64,000 bases of DNA from Aquabacterium sp. (GCF_029946005.1 NZ_JAQSDR010000038.1:62001-126000); one strand, 5' to 3'; positions 52,232 to 60,800 are shown, counted from the stretch's first letter. Notes: generated from the sequence alone by a model not told the origin. A program made the numbers and translations.

Positions 52232-53403
52232 CCGACGACCGCACCAAGCTGTTGATCGTGGACGACCTGCCGGAAAACCTGCTGGCCCTGAAGTCCCTGA
52301 TCCAGCACGAAGACCACCTGGTTTACCAAGCCTCGTCCGGCGAGGAGGCGCTGGGGTTGTTGCTGGAACACGAGTTCGCGCTGGCCATCCTGGATGTGCA
52401 GATGCCGGGCATGACCGGCTTCGAGCTGGCCGAGTTGATGCGCGGCACCGAGAAGACGCGGCACATCCCGATTGTCTTCGTGACCGCCGCCAACCGAGAC
52501 CGCAGCCACGCTTTCAAAGGCTACGAGAACGGCGCGGTGGATTTTCTGTACAAGCCGCTGGACAGTTGCGCGGTCAAGAGCAAGGTCAGCGTGTTCGTGG
52601 ACCTGTACCGCCAGCGCCAGCAGATGCAGCGGCAAGTCGAAGCGCTGGAGGACAGTCGCCGGCAGCAGCATGCCCTGTTGACCGAGTTGCAGGCCACCAA
52701 GGTGGATTTGCAGAACGCCTTGCAGATGCGCGACGACTTCATGTCCCTGGTGGCGCACGAGTTGCGCACGCCTTTGAGTGCCTTGTCCATCGACATCCAG
52801 GTGCGCCAGAAGCACCTTGAAAAAGGCAACGCGGATTTCTTCGGCCCGCAACAGCTGTCGGGCATGTTCGCCAAGTACCGGCGCCAATCACAGAGCATGA
52901 CGCGGCTGATCGAGGACATGCTTGATGTCTCACGCATCCGCAATGGCAAGCTGTCCATCCGGCCCTCGACCACGGACTTGTCCCGCTTGCTGGAGCGCCT
53001 GGTCGGCGATTTTCCCAGGCTGGACAGTGACAGCGTGATCAGTCTGAACATCCAGCCGGGCGTGACGGGGTTCTGGGACGAGTTCCGCATCGAACAGGTC
53101 GTCATCAACCTGTTGAGCAATGCCTTGCGCTATGGCGCCGGCAAGCCGGTGGAGGTGACCCTCACGGCCTCGTCCGGGGTGGCGCGCATCGAGGTGCGCG
53201 ACTGGGGCATCGGCATCGCGCCAGACGCTCAGCGGCGCATCTTTGAGCAGTTCGTGCGCGTGGCCGACCCCGTCGCCCACACCGGGCTGGGCTTGGGCTT
53301 GTACATCACGCAGCAGCTGGTCGAGGCGCATGGGGGCAGCATCAGCGTGCAAAGCCAGCTGGGCGAGGGTTCGGTGTTCGTCGTCACACTGCCTTTGGCG
53401 TGA
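52228..53403 (+). CDS. Receiver - histidine kinase fusion
   Basis: A 391-residue protein with an N-terminal receiver (about 5-125; Asp56 in LAILDVQMPGMTG), a short coiled coil, HisKA with His177 in VAHELRTPLSALS, and an ATPase domain (about 275-390; NLLSNALRYG, DWGIGI, GLGLGLYIT). The order receiver-first makes the kinase depend on phosphorylation from another protein, most likely the giant kinase in the same operon. Its 3' end overlaps the convergent exporter gene by 20 bases. Confidence 0.92.
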   Translation: MTDDRTKLLIVDDLPENLLALKSLIQHEDHLVYQASSGEEALGLLLEHEFALAILDVQMPGMTGFELAELMRGTEKTRHIPIVFVTAANRDRSHAFKGYENGAVDFLYKPLDSCAVKSKVSVFVDLYRQRQQMQRQVEALEDSRRQQHALLTELQATKVDLQNALQMRDDFMSLVAHELRTPLSALSIDIQVRQKHLEKGNADFFGPQQLSGMFAKYRRQSQSMTRLIEDMLDVSRIRNGKLSIRPSTTDLSRLLERLVGDFPRLDSDSVISLNIQPGVTGFWDEFRIEQVVINLLSNALRYGAGKPVEVTLTASSGVARIEVRDWGIGIAPDAQRRIFEQFVRVADPVAHTGLGLGLYITQQLVEAHGGSISVQSQLGEGSVFVVTLPLA

Positions 53404-55567
53404 GCAGTGGCGTCACGTTCGCGTGGCCCGAGTCGGGATCGCCATCCGGCTGGGTTTGCTCCACCAGCTTGATCAGCTTGCCGCCCGACAGCACGTGGAT
53501 CTCATCGCCTTCGCTGAGGCTGTGTTGGCGGTGCGTGATGATGAAGCGGCCGCAGCCCAGGTGGTTGATGGCCTCTTGCACATGGCGTTCGGTCTCGAAG
53601 TCCAGGTGGCTGGTGTACTCGTCCAGCAGTAAAAAGCGCGGCTGCTTGTACAGGGCGCGCGCGAGCAGCATGCGCTGCTTCTGCCCGCCCGACAGCGTGG
53701 CGCCCATGCCGCCCACCAGGGTCTGATAGTCCATGGGCATGCGCAGGATGTCTTCGTGGATGCAGGCTTGCCGCGCGGCCAGCATCACCTTTTCGGGCGT
53801 GGCCTCGGTGTCGTTCATGGCGATGTTGTCGTAGATCGAGCAGGTGAACAACTGGTCGTCCTGGAACACGGTGCCCAGCACCGAGCGGAAGGCCTCGGAG
53901 CCGATGCGGCTGATGGACACCCCATTGACCAGCACCTCACCCGATTCAGGCGTGACCTGGCCCGACAGCACCTTCAACAAGGTGGACTTGCCGCAGCCCG
54001 AAGGGCCCACCACCGCGATCGCCTGGCCACTGTGCAGGGTCATGCTGATGTCGTCCAGCACCGGCGCTTCACCCATCGCGTAGCGGAAGGTGACGTTGCG
54101 CAGCGACAAGGTCATCGGGCCATCGGTCTTCAAGGAGGCCTCGGCTTGGGCGGGCGAGGGCGGCTCGGGTTCGGTCAGCACGATGTCGGCCAGGCGCTCG
54201 CCTTGCAGCTTGAGCAGGCGCAGGTTGATGACACGCTCCAGCAGCTCGGAGGCGCGTTGCAGGAACTGGCTTTTGTAGGCCAGAAAGGCCACCAGCATGC
54301 CGATGGAGAACTGCTCGTCCAGGATCATGCGCGCGGCCAGGTAGATCACCAGCGACTGCTCCACCGCGCTGATCAGGCCGTTGACGCCCTGGTACAGCAG
54401 GCTGATGCGTTGCTGCTTGACCGAGGCGTTGACCATGGCCACCTGCTGGTTCATCCAGCCACCCACGCGCCAGCCCGGCTTGGCGAAGAACTTGATGGCG
54501 GCCACACCGCGCAGGGTCTCCAGCAAATAGGTTTGCGCATTGGCCTCGCGCACGATGGTTTCTTCGGTTGCTTGCCGGTAGGGCTTGAAGACGGCAAAGC
54601 GCACGATGGCCTGCAGCACGGCCACGGCCAGCACCACCATGGCCATCGTGGGGCTGTAAAAGAACATCAGGCCCAGCGTGATCAGGCTGACCGCGCCATC
54701 CAGCACCACTTCGACCAGGTGGTTGGTGATGGTGTCCTGGATGGTGTGGACGGAGCCGAAGCGCGACAGCACATCGCCCGTGTGGCGCTTGTCAAAATAG
54801 GCCAGCGGCAGCTTGAGCATGTAGCGGAACACATTGGCGCTCGACGACACGCGCCAGGACAGGCTGGCCCCCAGCACGATCCAGGTGCGCACCAGGCGCG
54901 TGCCCAGCGACATCACTGCCAGCAGGAAGATGCCGATGGCCAGCACGGCCAGCAGCGGTGCATCGCGCGTGACCACCACGTCGTCGATGATCCACTGGCT
55001 GAGCATGGGCATGAGGATGCCGAACACCTCCAGCACGATGGACAGCAGCGCCATCTGGCCGAAGGCGCGCCACAGGCCACGCTGGCCGGTGAACAACAGG
55101 CGCAAGTCAAACGGCGTCTTCTCTTGCTTCTTCTCGAAGCTGGTGCTGGGCGACAGCTCCAGTGCCACGCCAGTGAAGTGCGGGCTGGCTTCCTTGAGGG
55201 TGAGGGTGCGCTCGCCCAGGGCTGGGTCGAGGATGGTGATGCGTTGCGAATCGGCCTTGGTCAGCACCACGAAGTGGTTCAGGTTCCAGTGCAGCAGGCA
55301 GGGCGTTTGCAGTTGCGGCAGCTCGTCCATCTCCAGGCGCACGGCGCGGTTGGCAAAGCCCAGGTGCTCGGCGATGTTCATCAGGCGGGCCAAGGTGGCA
55401 CCGCGCGATGACAGCTCGAAGCGGCGCCGCAGAGTCAGCAGGTCGGTCTCGTGGCCGTGCGCGCTGGCGACCATGGCCAGGCAGGCCAGGCCGCACTCGG
55501 CCGCTTCCGATTGCAGGATCAGTGGCGTTGACTTGCGCGGCCACAGGGAAAGCAGATTCGTGCTCAT
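53384..55567 (-). CDS. C39-peptidase ABC exporter for double-glycine peptides
   Basis: A 727-residue exporter. The N-terminal C39 peptidase has Cys25 (AAECGLACLAMV), His98 (LNHFVVL) and Asp114 (ILDPALGE), all needed to cut leaders after Gly-Gly. Then come six membrane helices (about 160-440), and an ABC ATPase with GPSGCGKST, LSGGQKQR and LLLDEYTSHLD. It belongs to the CvaB/bacteriocin exporter group. It forms one operon with the adaptor and TolC genes; its natural substrate is likely the peptide at 58440. It starts within the adaptor's stop codon. Confidence 0.93.
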   Translation of the reverse strand: MSTNLLSLWPRKSTPLILQSEAAECGLACLAMVASAHGHETDLLTLRRRFELSSRGATLARLMNIAEHLGFANRAVRLEMDELPQLQTPCLLHWNLNHFVVLTKADSQRITILDPALGERTLTLKEASPHFTGVALELSPSTSFEKKQEKTPFDLRLLFTGQRGLWRAFGQMALLSIVLEVFGILMPMLSQWIIDDVVVTRDAPLLAVLAIGIFLLAVMSLGTRLVRTWIVLGASLSWRVSSSANVFRYMLKLPLAYFDKRHTGDVLSRFGSVHTIQDTITNHLVEVVLDGAVSLITLGLMFFYSPTMAMVVLAVAVLQAIVRFAVFKPYRQATEETIVREANAQTYLLETLRGVAAIKFFAKPGWRVGGWMNQQVAMVNASVKQQRISLLYQGVNGLISAVEQSLVIYLAARMILDEQFSIGMLVAFLAYKSQFLQRASELLERVINLRLLKLQGERLADIVLTEPEPPSPAQAEASLKTDGPMTLSLRNVTFRYAMGEAPVLDDISMTLHSGQAIAVVGPSGCGKSTLLKVLSGQVTPESGEVLVNGVSISRIGSEAFRSVLGTVFQDDQLFTCSIYDNIAMNDTEATPEKVMLAARQACIHEDILRMPMDYQTLVGGMGATLSGGQKQRMLLARALYKQPRFLLLDEYTSHLDFETERHVQEAINHLGCGRFIITHRQHSLSEGDEIHVLSGGKLIKLVEQTQPDGDPDSGHANVTPLLTPKAV

Positions 55568-56823
55568 CAGAGTTTTCCGCTGAAGGCGAAGAGGGGGTCG
55601 AGCATCCAGCGGATCAGGCGGCGTCGGTCGATTTCAATGTCGGCCGTGAGCGTGTGGCCTGGCCGCAGGGCGATGTCGGTGCCATAGGCCCGCACCTTGG
55701 GCTGGTCCAGGGCCACGCGCACGATGAAGACCGCGCGTCGGTCGGTGCCGCCTTGGGGGTTGCCGCTGGCCATGGGCACGTCGGTCTGCGACACGCTGCG
55801 CACCGTGCCCTGGTACTGGCCAAAGCGCTGGTAAGGAAAGGCGTCGTAGCTGATGCGCACGCGCTGGCCCGCCTTGATGAAGCCGACCGAGGTGCTGGGC
55901 AGGTAGAGCGTGGCCTCCAAGGCCGACCGCGTCGGCACGATGGAAGCCAGGGCGGTGTTGGCGTTGACGCTTTGGCCCGGCGTGGCCAGCAGGCCCGAGA
56001 CGATGCCATCGATCGGCGCCTTCAGCAGTACCTGGCGCGCGCCATGGCGTTGCACTTCTTCCTGCTGCAGGCTGAGCAGATCGCGGCCCAGGCTGGCCTG
56101 GTCAATGCGGTGCTGGGCCTGCAGGCGTTGGCGCTCGTCCTGCGATGCGGCCAAGTCGCCTTCCGCCGCGCTGCGCTGGCGCTTCAAGGTTTGCAGCCGC
56201 GCGGTCTGGTCCAGCAGCAACTGGCGTTGCTGCTCGTACTGCAGGTCGGAGATGATGCGTTCGTCCAGCAGCGGCTTGAACTGGTCCACCAGCTTGCGGG
56301 CCGAGGCGATCTGCTGCTCTTGCAGCTGGGCCTCCTCGCGCAGGGTCAGCAGGTCGCGGCGACTTTGGGCGATACGTTGGTCCAGCGCGGCCAGGGACGC
56401 GGTACTGGCCTGGGCCTGGCCTTCGGCCTGGTTGCGCATCTGGCTGCGCTGGCCTTCCAGGTTCTTTTGCAACAGCGCTTGCGTGCTGCCCGCGTCGCTG
56501 AAGCGTTCGTTGCTGATCTCGGCGATCACGTCGCCCGCCTTGACGGCCTGGCCTTCGGTGACCAGCACGCGCTGGACGATGCCGGGCTCCAGGGGGACGA
56601 CCATGGCCACGCCATCGCGGGGCTGCACCACGCCTTGCACGCGCTCCTTCTTGGTGTAGTGACCAAAGACCAGCACCGCCAGCACCAATGCGGCCAGGCA
56701 CAGGAAGAAGACAGTGAGGCGGCCAGCACCCACGGGGCGGATGTCGATGGAGGGGCCGGACGAGGTGTCTGAACGCGCGTCCAGAACCTCCTGGCGGAAC
56801 AGGGATTGGGCAGGGGTGCTCAT
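55567..56823 (-). CDS. HlyD/CvaA-type membrane fusion protein
   Basis: A 418-residue adaptor with a cytoplasmic start, one membrane helix (about 35-55; VFFLCLAALVLAVLVFGHY), a first lipoyl half-motif (GVVQPRDGVAMVVPLEPGIVQRV), a long coiled-coil hairpin (about 115-250), the second lipoyl half (VLLKAPIDGIVSGL) and a beta-barrel end. It bridges the C39 ABC exporter and TolC. It overlaps the TolC-like gene by four bases and the exporter gene by one, so all three are translated together. Confidence 0.92.
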   Translation of the reverse strand: MSTPAQSLFRQEVLDARSDTSSGPSIDIRPVGAGRLTVFFLCLAALVLAVLVFGHYTKKERVQGVVQPRDGVAMVVPLEPGIVQRVLVTEGQAVKAGDVIAEISNERFSDAGSTQALLQKNLEGQRSQMRNQAEGQAQASTASLAALDQRIAQSRRDLLTLREEAQLQEQQIASARKLVDQFKPLLDERIISDLQYEQQRQLLLDQTARLQTLKRQRSAAEGDLAASQDERQRLQAQHRIDQASLGRDLLSLQQEEVQRHGARQVLLKAPIDGIVSGLLATPGQSVNANTALASIVPTRSALEATLYLPSTSVGFIKAGQRVRISYDAFPYQRFGQYQGTVRSVSQTDVPMASGNPQGGTDRRAVFIVRVALDQPKVRAYGTDIALRPGHTLTADIEIDRRRLIRWMLDPLFAFSGKL

Positions 56824-58358
56824 GGCGTGCTCTCTGCCAGCAAGGGCAAGGGGGCGGTGTCAAAGAGGGGCATCAAGGGGGCAAGGTGGTCGGCATCCAG
56901 CTGGTCCAGCAGCGACAGGATGGTGACTTGCGCGGCCAGCGCGTTGACGCGCGCGCTGACCAGGCTTTGCCGTGCGGTGTAGATCTGCTGCTGGGCGTTG
57001 AGCAGGTCGAGGTTGGTGCGCAGGCCGGCCACGAAGGCTTTGCGCAGCGCGTCGTACGTGGCCGAGGCGGTTTGCTCGACCTGGCGCTGCAGGCTGACCA
57101 CCTGGCGGGCCTGAGACAAGGTTTGGTAGGCATCGCGCAGGCTCGATTCGACCTGGGCCTGGGCTTCATCGCGGCGGGCTTCGGCCTGGATCAGCAGGGC
57201 GGCGGATTCGCGGGTGCGGCCTTGCTGCAAGCCACCTGTGAACAAGGCCCAGTTCATCTGCACGCCGATGGCACGCTCCCGTGTGGTCTGACGTTGGCTG
57301 AAGCCGTCCAGTTGGGGCACCTCACGGACCAGGCTGGTGCTGGCCACGGCATCGACCGTGGGCTGCCAGCGTTCGGCGGTGCGGGCCTGGTCGGTGGCGG
57401 TGGCGGCCTTGACTTGGGCGAGGGCGTCACGCAACGGGGGGTGGCGGCTGGGGGCCAGCAGCAAGGCCTCGTCCAACGATGACACGGCGGTCGGCAGGTC
57501 CGGACTGTGTTCGTTCAAGCCGGTGGCCAGCGTCACCGCTTGGTGGCTGAGCCGTTCCAGCGTCAGCTTCTGGGTGGCCAGGCGGGTGTCCAGGTCCTGG
57601 ACCGCGACACGGCTCTGGTCGATGCGGGTGCGCGTTTCCAGCACATCCAGGATGGTGCCCGCACCTGCTTGCAGGCGCCGGTCGTTGATGCGCCATTGCT
57701 CTTGCAGCAGATCCTGCTGGGCCAGCGTGAGGCGGCGTTGTTCGGCCGCTTCGATGGCCATGAGGAAGGCCATGCTCAGTTCGCGGGCCACGTTGGTCCG
57801 GCTTCCTCGCGCCTGCCATTGCGCCTGTTCGGCTTGAGCGGCCTGGGCCTGGGCGGTGGCCTGGTCGGCCGCGCGCCACAGCGGCAAGGTGGCCGAGATC
57901 GACAAGGCCGTGGCGGGCGTGTTCACCGTGGTGTCGTTGATCTGCTGGCGGCGCCGACTGGCACTGGCGCTGGCATCGGCCCGGGGCATCCAGGCGGTGG
58001 CCCAGGCTTGTTGGCTCAGGGCTTGAGCGGCCTGCGCGCCGGCGTCAAAGGCGCGGTTGGCGGCCGCTTGCTGGTCGGCCGCCAGCAGCATCTGGGGCCA
58101 GGGCGTGGCGCCTTGGTCGCCTGCAGCTGGCGTTGGTTTTGTCCCATGACGTGAGGTGGTCGGCTGCGGATCTTTCAAGGTGCTCAGGGACGTGGACCAG
58201 TGCAACGCCAAGGAGCCGGAGGCCAGGGCCGGCAGCGAGGTGAGCAGCAGGCTCAGCGCCATGGCGAGTCGGCCCACGAGGGCTTGGCATGCAGGGCCAA
58301 GCCACCGAGGTTCATCGCGGAGAAGGGGTGACACGGTGTGCAGGCGAGAGGAAGGCAT
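56820..58358 (-). CDS. TolC-family outer membrane channel
   Basis: A 512-residue protein with a signal peptide (hydrophobic LAMALSLLLTSLPALAS, cleavage near 47), a low-complexity linker, and then paired OEP repeats with long helices (about 90-280 and 310-490). ALSQQAWATAW, the ATILDVLETRTRID-type region and the LNAQQQIYTARQ region mark the two TolC halves. The N-terminus is somewhat long, so a later start is possible. It is the dedicated outer-membrane part of the peptide exporter. No separate promoter is seen between the terminator at 58387 and its start. Confidence 0.88.
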   Translation of the reverse strand: MPSSRLHTVSPLLRDEPRWLGPACQALVGRLAMALSLLLTSLPALASGSLALHWSTSLSTLKDPQPTTSRHGTKPTPAAGDQGATPWPQMLLAADQQAAANRAFDAGAQAAQALSQQAWATAWMPRADASASASRRRQQINDTTVNTPATALSISATLPLWRAADQATAQAQAAQAEQAQWQARGSRTNVARELSMAFLMAIEAAEQRRLTLAQQDLLQEQWRINDRRLQAGAGTILDVLETRTRIDQSRVAVQDLDTRLATQKLTLERLSHQAVTLATGLNEHSPDLPTAVSSLDEALLLAPSRHPPLRDALAQVKAATATDQARTAERWQPTVDAVASTSLVREVPQLDGFSQRQTTRERAIGVQMNWALFTGGLQQGRTRESAALLIQAEARRDEAQAQVESSLRDAYQTLSQARQVVSLQRQVEQTASATYDALRKAFVAGLRTNLDLLNAQQQIYTARQSLVSARVNALAAQVTILSLLDQLDADHLAPLMPLFDTAPLPLLAESTP

Positions 58359-58386
58359 GGAGAAGGAGGCCGGGCGCTGGCATGAA

Positions 58387-58423
58387 AAAAACCCGCCTGG
58401 CTGCGACGGCCGGGCGGGTTTTT
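58387..58423 (-). terminator. Rho-independent terminator/attenuator between peptide and exporter genes
   Basis: A-run 58385-58391 and CCCGCC (58392-58397) pair with GGCGGG (58413-58418) and TTTTT (58419-58423); with further G-C and G-U pairs the stem is nearly 17 bases. On the minus strand the stem is followed by a run of seven T residues. It starts 16 bases after the peptide stop codon and sits before the TolC gene, so most transcripts should end here and the exporter would be made by read-through. Confidence 0.85.
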
Positions 58424-58439
58424 CAAACCTTCAAGCTGC

Positions 58440-58619
58440 TCAGGGCGCAGCCTTCTTCGTCACGTAAGGGATCTTCGTGGTCGAGAACAAGTTGATCGCG
58501 TAAATGCCAGCATTGATCAGGGGAACGCCATACGAGTTGTACTCGGCGCGGTGGATCGCGTCGATGAGGCTTTCGCCGCCGCTGACTTGGGACACTTCCT
58601 GGGTGCTCAAAACTTTCAT
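58440..58619 (-). CDS. Double-glycine-leader peptide, microcin-like or signalling, secreted
   Basis: A 59-residue gene with an AAGGA ribosome site seven bases before its ATG. Residues 1-15 (MKVLSTQEVSQVSGG) are a clear double-glycine leader: hydrophobic at -12/-7/-4-type positions, Glu at -8, Gly-Gly at the cut. The 44-residue mature part begins ESLID, has no cysteine, only two glycines, net charge about +1 with three lysines near its end, and an amphipathic centre (YGVPLINAGIYAINLF). It precedes a complete C39 ABC/HlyD/TolC set, its likely exporter. I recognise no homologue and no immunity gene. A bacteriocin or a signal are both possible. Confidence 0.82.
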   Translation of the reverse strand: MKVLSTQEVSQVSGGESLIDAIHRAEYNSYGVPLINAGIYAINLFSTTKIPYVTKKAAP

Positions 58620-58642
58620 GTTTTTTCCTTGTTTCAATGGTT

Positions 58643-58671
58643 TTATGAATGTGCCTTTGCAGGGCACACAA
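58643..58671 (-). promoter_or_regulatory. Predicted promoter of the double-glycine peptide gene
   Basis: On the minus strand TTGTGT (58671-58666) and TCATAA (58648-58643) are 17 bases apart, ending 24 bases before the start codon. GTGCC (58651-58655) and GGCAC (58663-58667) form an inverted repeat in the spacer, a possible repressor site. The boxes are only moderate matches, so this is tentative. Confidence 0.35.
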
Positions 58672-58783
58672 GGAATTTAACGGCGGCCGTTTTGGCGCCA
58701 TTTCGGGGAATCCCTGGCCACCCTTCAGATCGGCGGAGGAGATACCCCTAAATCAGGAAGTTTTGAATGTCAGTTTGTCAGAT

Positions 58784-58833
58784 ATTGATCCTGCCGTCGC
58801 AAATTGACCCTGCGGGTGTCGCAATGACGCTGC
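58784..58833. repeat. Three direct repeats upstream of the peptide promoter
   Basis: ATTGATCCTGC (58784), ATTGACCCTGC (58803) and AATGACGCTGC (58823) recur at 19 and 20 bases, i.e. about two helical turns, with shared GTCGCAA between copies. They lie between the corA stop codon and the peptide gene, about 110-165 bases upstream of the predicted start of transcription. Their spacing suits an activator. The 230-base gap 58620-58849 contains nothing else but the promoter. Confidence 0.5.
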
Positions 58834-58849
58834 AGAGGCTGGCCTGGAC

Positions 58850-59818
58850 TCACAGCCAGCCCGCGCGCCGAAAGCGCCAATACAGCACTCCGCAGGTGGC
58901 CGCGATGAGGCCCAGCGCCGCCGGGTAGCCCCAGCGCCATTGAAGTTCCGGCATGTGGGCGAAGTTCATGCCCCAGATGCCGGCGAAGGCCGTGGCCACG
59001 GCGAAGATGCCCGCCCAGGCGGCCAGGCGTTTGGTGGTCTCGGACTCTTCAATCGTGGCCATCGACAGGTTCACCTGGATGGCCGTGCCGATGGTTTCGC
59101 GGAAGGTGTCCAACGAGGCATTGATGCGGGCCAGGTGGTCGTACACATCGCGGAAATAGTCGCGGGTGCCCTCACACACCAGGGGCACGCGTCCGCTGGT
59201 GAGTTTGCCGGCGGACTCCAGCAACGGGGTCACCGCGTGCTTGACCACCGTGATCTTTTGCTTGAGCGCGTACAGGCGCTCCACATTGCCGCGCGCCGTG
59301 CCGGGATTGAAGATCTGCGCTTCGATGGCCTCCAGCTCGCCTTCCAGCGCTTCAATCACCGGGAAGTAACGGTCCACCACCGCGTCCATCAAGGCATAGA
59401 ACACAAAGCCGGCGCCCAGCTTGAGCAGGTGCGGCTCGCGCTCGGCCCGATCGCGCACGCCCAGCAGTCCCTGCTGGCAGCGGTTGCGGATGGAGATCAC
59501 GTAGTTGGGGCCCGCGAACACATTGACCTCGCCGACCTGGAGTTCGTCGGTGGCGGTGAACTCGACCGTCTGCAGCACGGCGAACACCATGTCGCCATAC
59601 TCTTCCACCTTGGGCCGCTGGTGCCCATGTCGGGCATCCTCGATGGCCAGGTCGTGCAGGCCGAACTCCTCCTGGACCTTGGCCAGCTCGGCATCGGTGG
59701 CATCGCGCAGGGCAATCCAGACAAAACAGCCGGGCCTGGCCAGGTAGTCGCTGATGGCATCGGGTTCGATGTCGGCCAGCCGCTTGCCCTCCTGGTAGGC
59801 CACACAGTTGATCAACAT
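58850..59818 (-). CDS. corA: CorA-family magnesium/cobalt channel
   Basis: A 322-residue CorA. The cytoplasmic alpha/beta domain and long stalk helix are followed by two C-terminal membrane helices, with the signature GMN in GIWGMNFAHMPEL between them. The protein forms pentameric channels for magnesium (or cobalt, nickel). The gene lies upstream of the peptide gene on the same strand but is separated by 230 bases and repeats, so it is probably its own unit. Confidence 0.93.
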   Translation of the reverse strand: MLINCVAYQEGKRLADIEPDAISDYLARPGCFVWIALRDATDAELAKVQEEFGLHDLAIEDARHGHQRPKVEEYGDMVFAVLQTVEFTATDELQVGEVNVFAGPNYVISIRNRCQQGLLGVRDRAEREPHLLKLGAGFVFYALMDAVVDRYFPVIEALEGELEAIEAQIFNPGTARGNVERLYALKQKITVVKHAVTPLLESAGKLTSGRVPLVCEGTRDYFRDVYDHLARINASLDTFRETIGTAIQVNLSMATIEESETTKRLAAWAGIFAVATAFAGIWGMNFAHMPELQWRWGYPAALGLIAATCGVLYWRFRRAGWL

Positions 59819-59852
59819 GGTGATGCTCCTGGTTCAGTGCGAAGGCGCGGTG

Positions 59853-60749
59853 CTAGGCTGCCAACGGCGTCGGCGGGGCAGGCCGTGCGGCGATGAACGC
59901 GCCGATCGACACCAGCACCAGGCCTGCGATCAGCTCCGGCGTCAGCGGCTCGTCCAGCAAGGGGGCTGCTGCCACGCCCGCCAGCACGGGCACCAACGCA
60001 ATCATCGACCCCATCCTGGCGGGGCCGATGGTGGACACGGCCTTGAGGAACAGCAGCATGGCCACGATCGTGGTCCCCACGCCCTGGTACAGGCCCTGCA
60101 GGATCAGCGTGGACCAGGGGGCGGCCTCCAGGTTTCGCGGCAGGAACAAGGCATAGATGGGCAGGTACAGCGCGGCCGATCCGATGGCCAGCACACGCGT
60201 CAGCACCCACGGGCTGAAGCCCCAGCGCTTGGCGAGCACGCTGTAGATGGCCCAGGCCACCGAGGCCAGCAGGAACAGCAGGTCGCCCAACAGCACCGCC
60301 GGGTCCCAATGGCCATGAAGGATGGACGGCGAAGCCACGCACAGCACGCCCAGGCCAATGGCGACCAAGCCCTGGAGTTGCTGCCGCTGGGCGCGTGTGC
60401 CCATGATCAGCCAGCCCACCAAGGGGATCAGGAAGGGCTGGATGCCGGGCAGCAGAATGCCGGCGTGGCTGGCCGGCGCGAACTTGAAACCCGAGTACAC
60501 CGCCAAGCCGTAGATGACCCCGCCACTCATGGTCAGGGTCCACAGGCGGGCGTCGGTCCAGCTGCCCGGGGGCAGGCTGCCGACAAAGGGCAAGAGCAGC
60601 AGGGCGGCAAAGCCCAGGCGCAGGGCCAGCACATCAAAAGGGGTCAGCACGCTTTTGCCGCCCAGGCGCGAGATGACGATGAAGCCGGACCAGATGGCCA
60701 CGGTGCCGATAGCGGCCAGGTAGCCTTGCAATTGTTCGCGGTCGTTCAT
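59853..60749 (-). CDS. EamA/DMT-family transporter
   Basis: A 298-residue inner-membrane protein with ten hydrophobic helices formed by two EamA repeats (about 10-140 and 155-290), each ending in the typical AxLxxPL-like patterns (GLVAIGLGVLCV and GLVLVSIGAFIAAR). Family members export amino acids or metabolites; substrate unknown. It is 34 bases upstream of corA on the same strand and may be co-transcribed with it. Confidence 0.88.
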   Translation of the reverse strand: MNDREQLQGYLAAIGTVAIWSGFIVISRLGGKSVLTPFDVLALRLGFAALLLLPFVGSLPPGSWTDARLWTLTMSGGVIYGLAVYSGFKFAPASHAGILLPGIQPFLIPLVGWLIMGTRAQRQQLQGLVAIGLGVLCVASPSILHGHWDPAVLLGDLLFLLASVAWAIYSVLAKRWGFSPWVLTRVLAIGSAALYLPIYALFLPRNLEAAPWSTLILQGLYQGVGTTIVAMLLFLKAVSTIGPARMGSMIALVPVLAGVAAAPLLDEPLTPELIAGLVLVSIGAFIAARPAPPTPLAA

Positions 60750-60800
60750 GGGTGGCGCTGCTCCGATGAGCGCAGCATAAAGCCCGGGCCGCGGGCGTGC

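Noticed and set aside
58771-58780. The 10-mer CAGTTTGTCA shared with the lipase operator at 30301, as a common TetR site
   Set aside because: Only one half-site is present near the peptide gene, without the second arm, so chance is a sufficient explanation.
58767-58928. A 53-codon plus-strand frame after an AGGAAG site near the peptide gene, considered as a possible immunity gene
   Set aside because: It runs into the 3' end of corA on the other strand, has a basic, non-membrane product and covers the repeats, so coding is unlikely.
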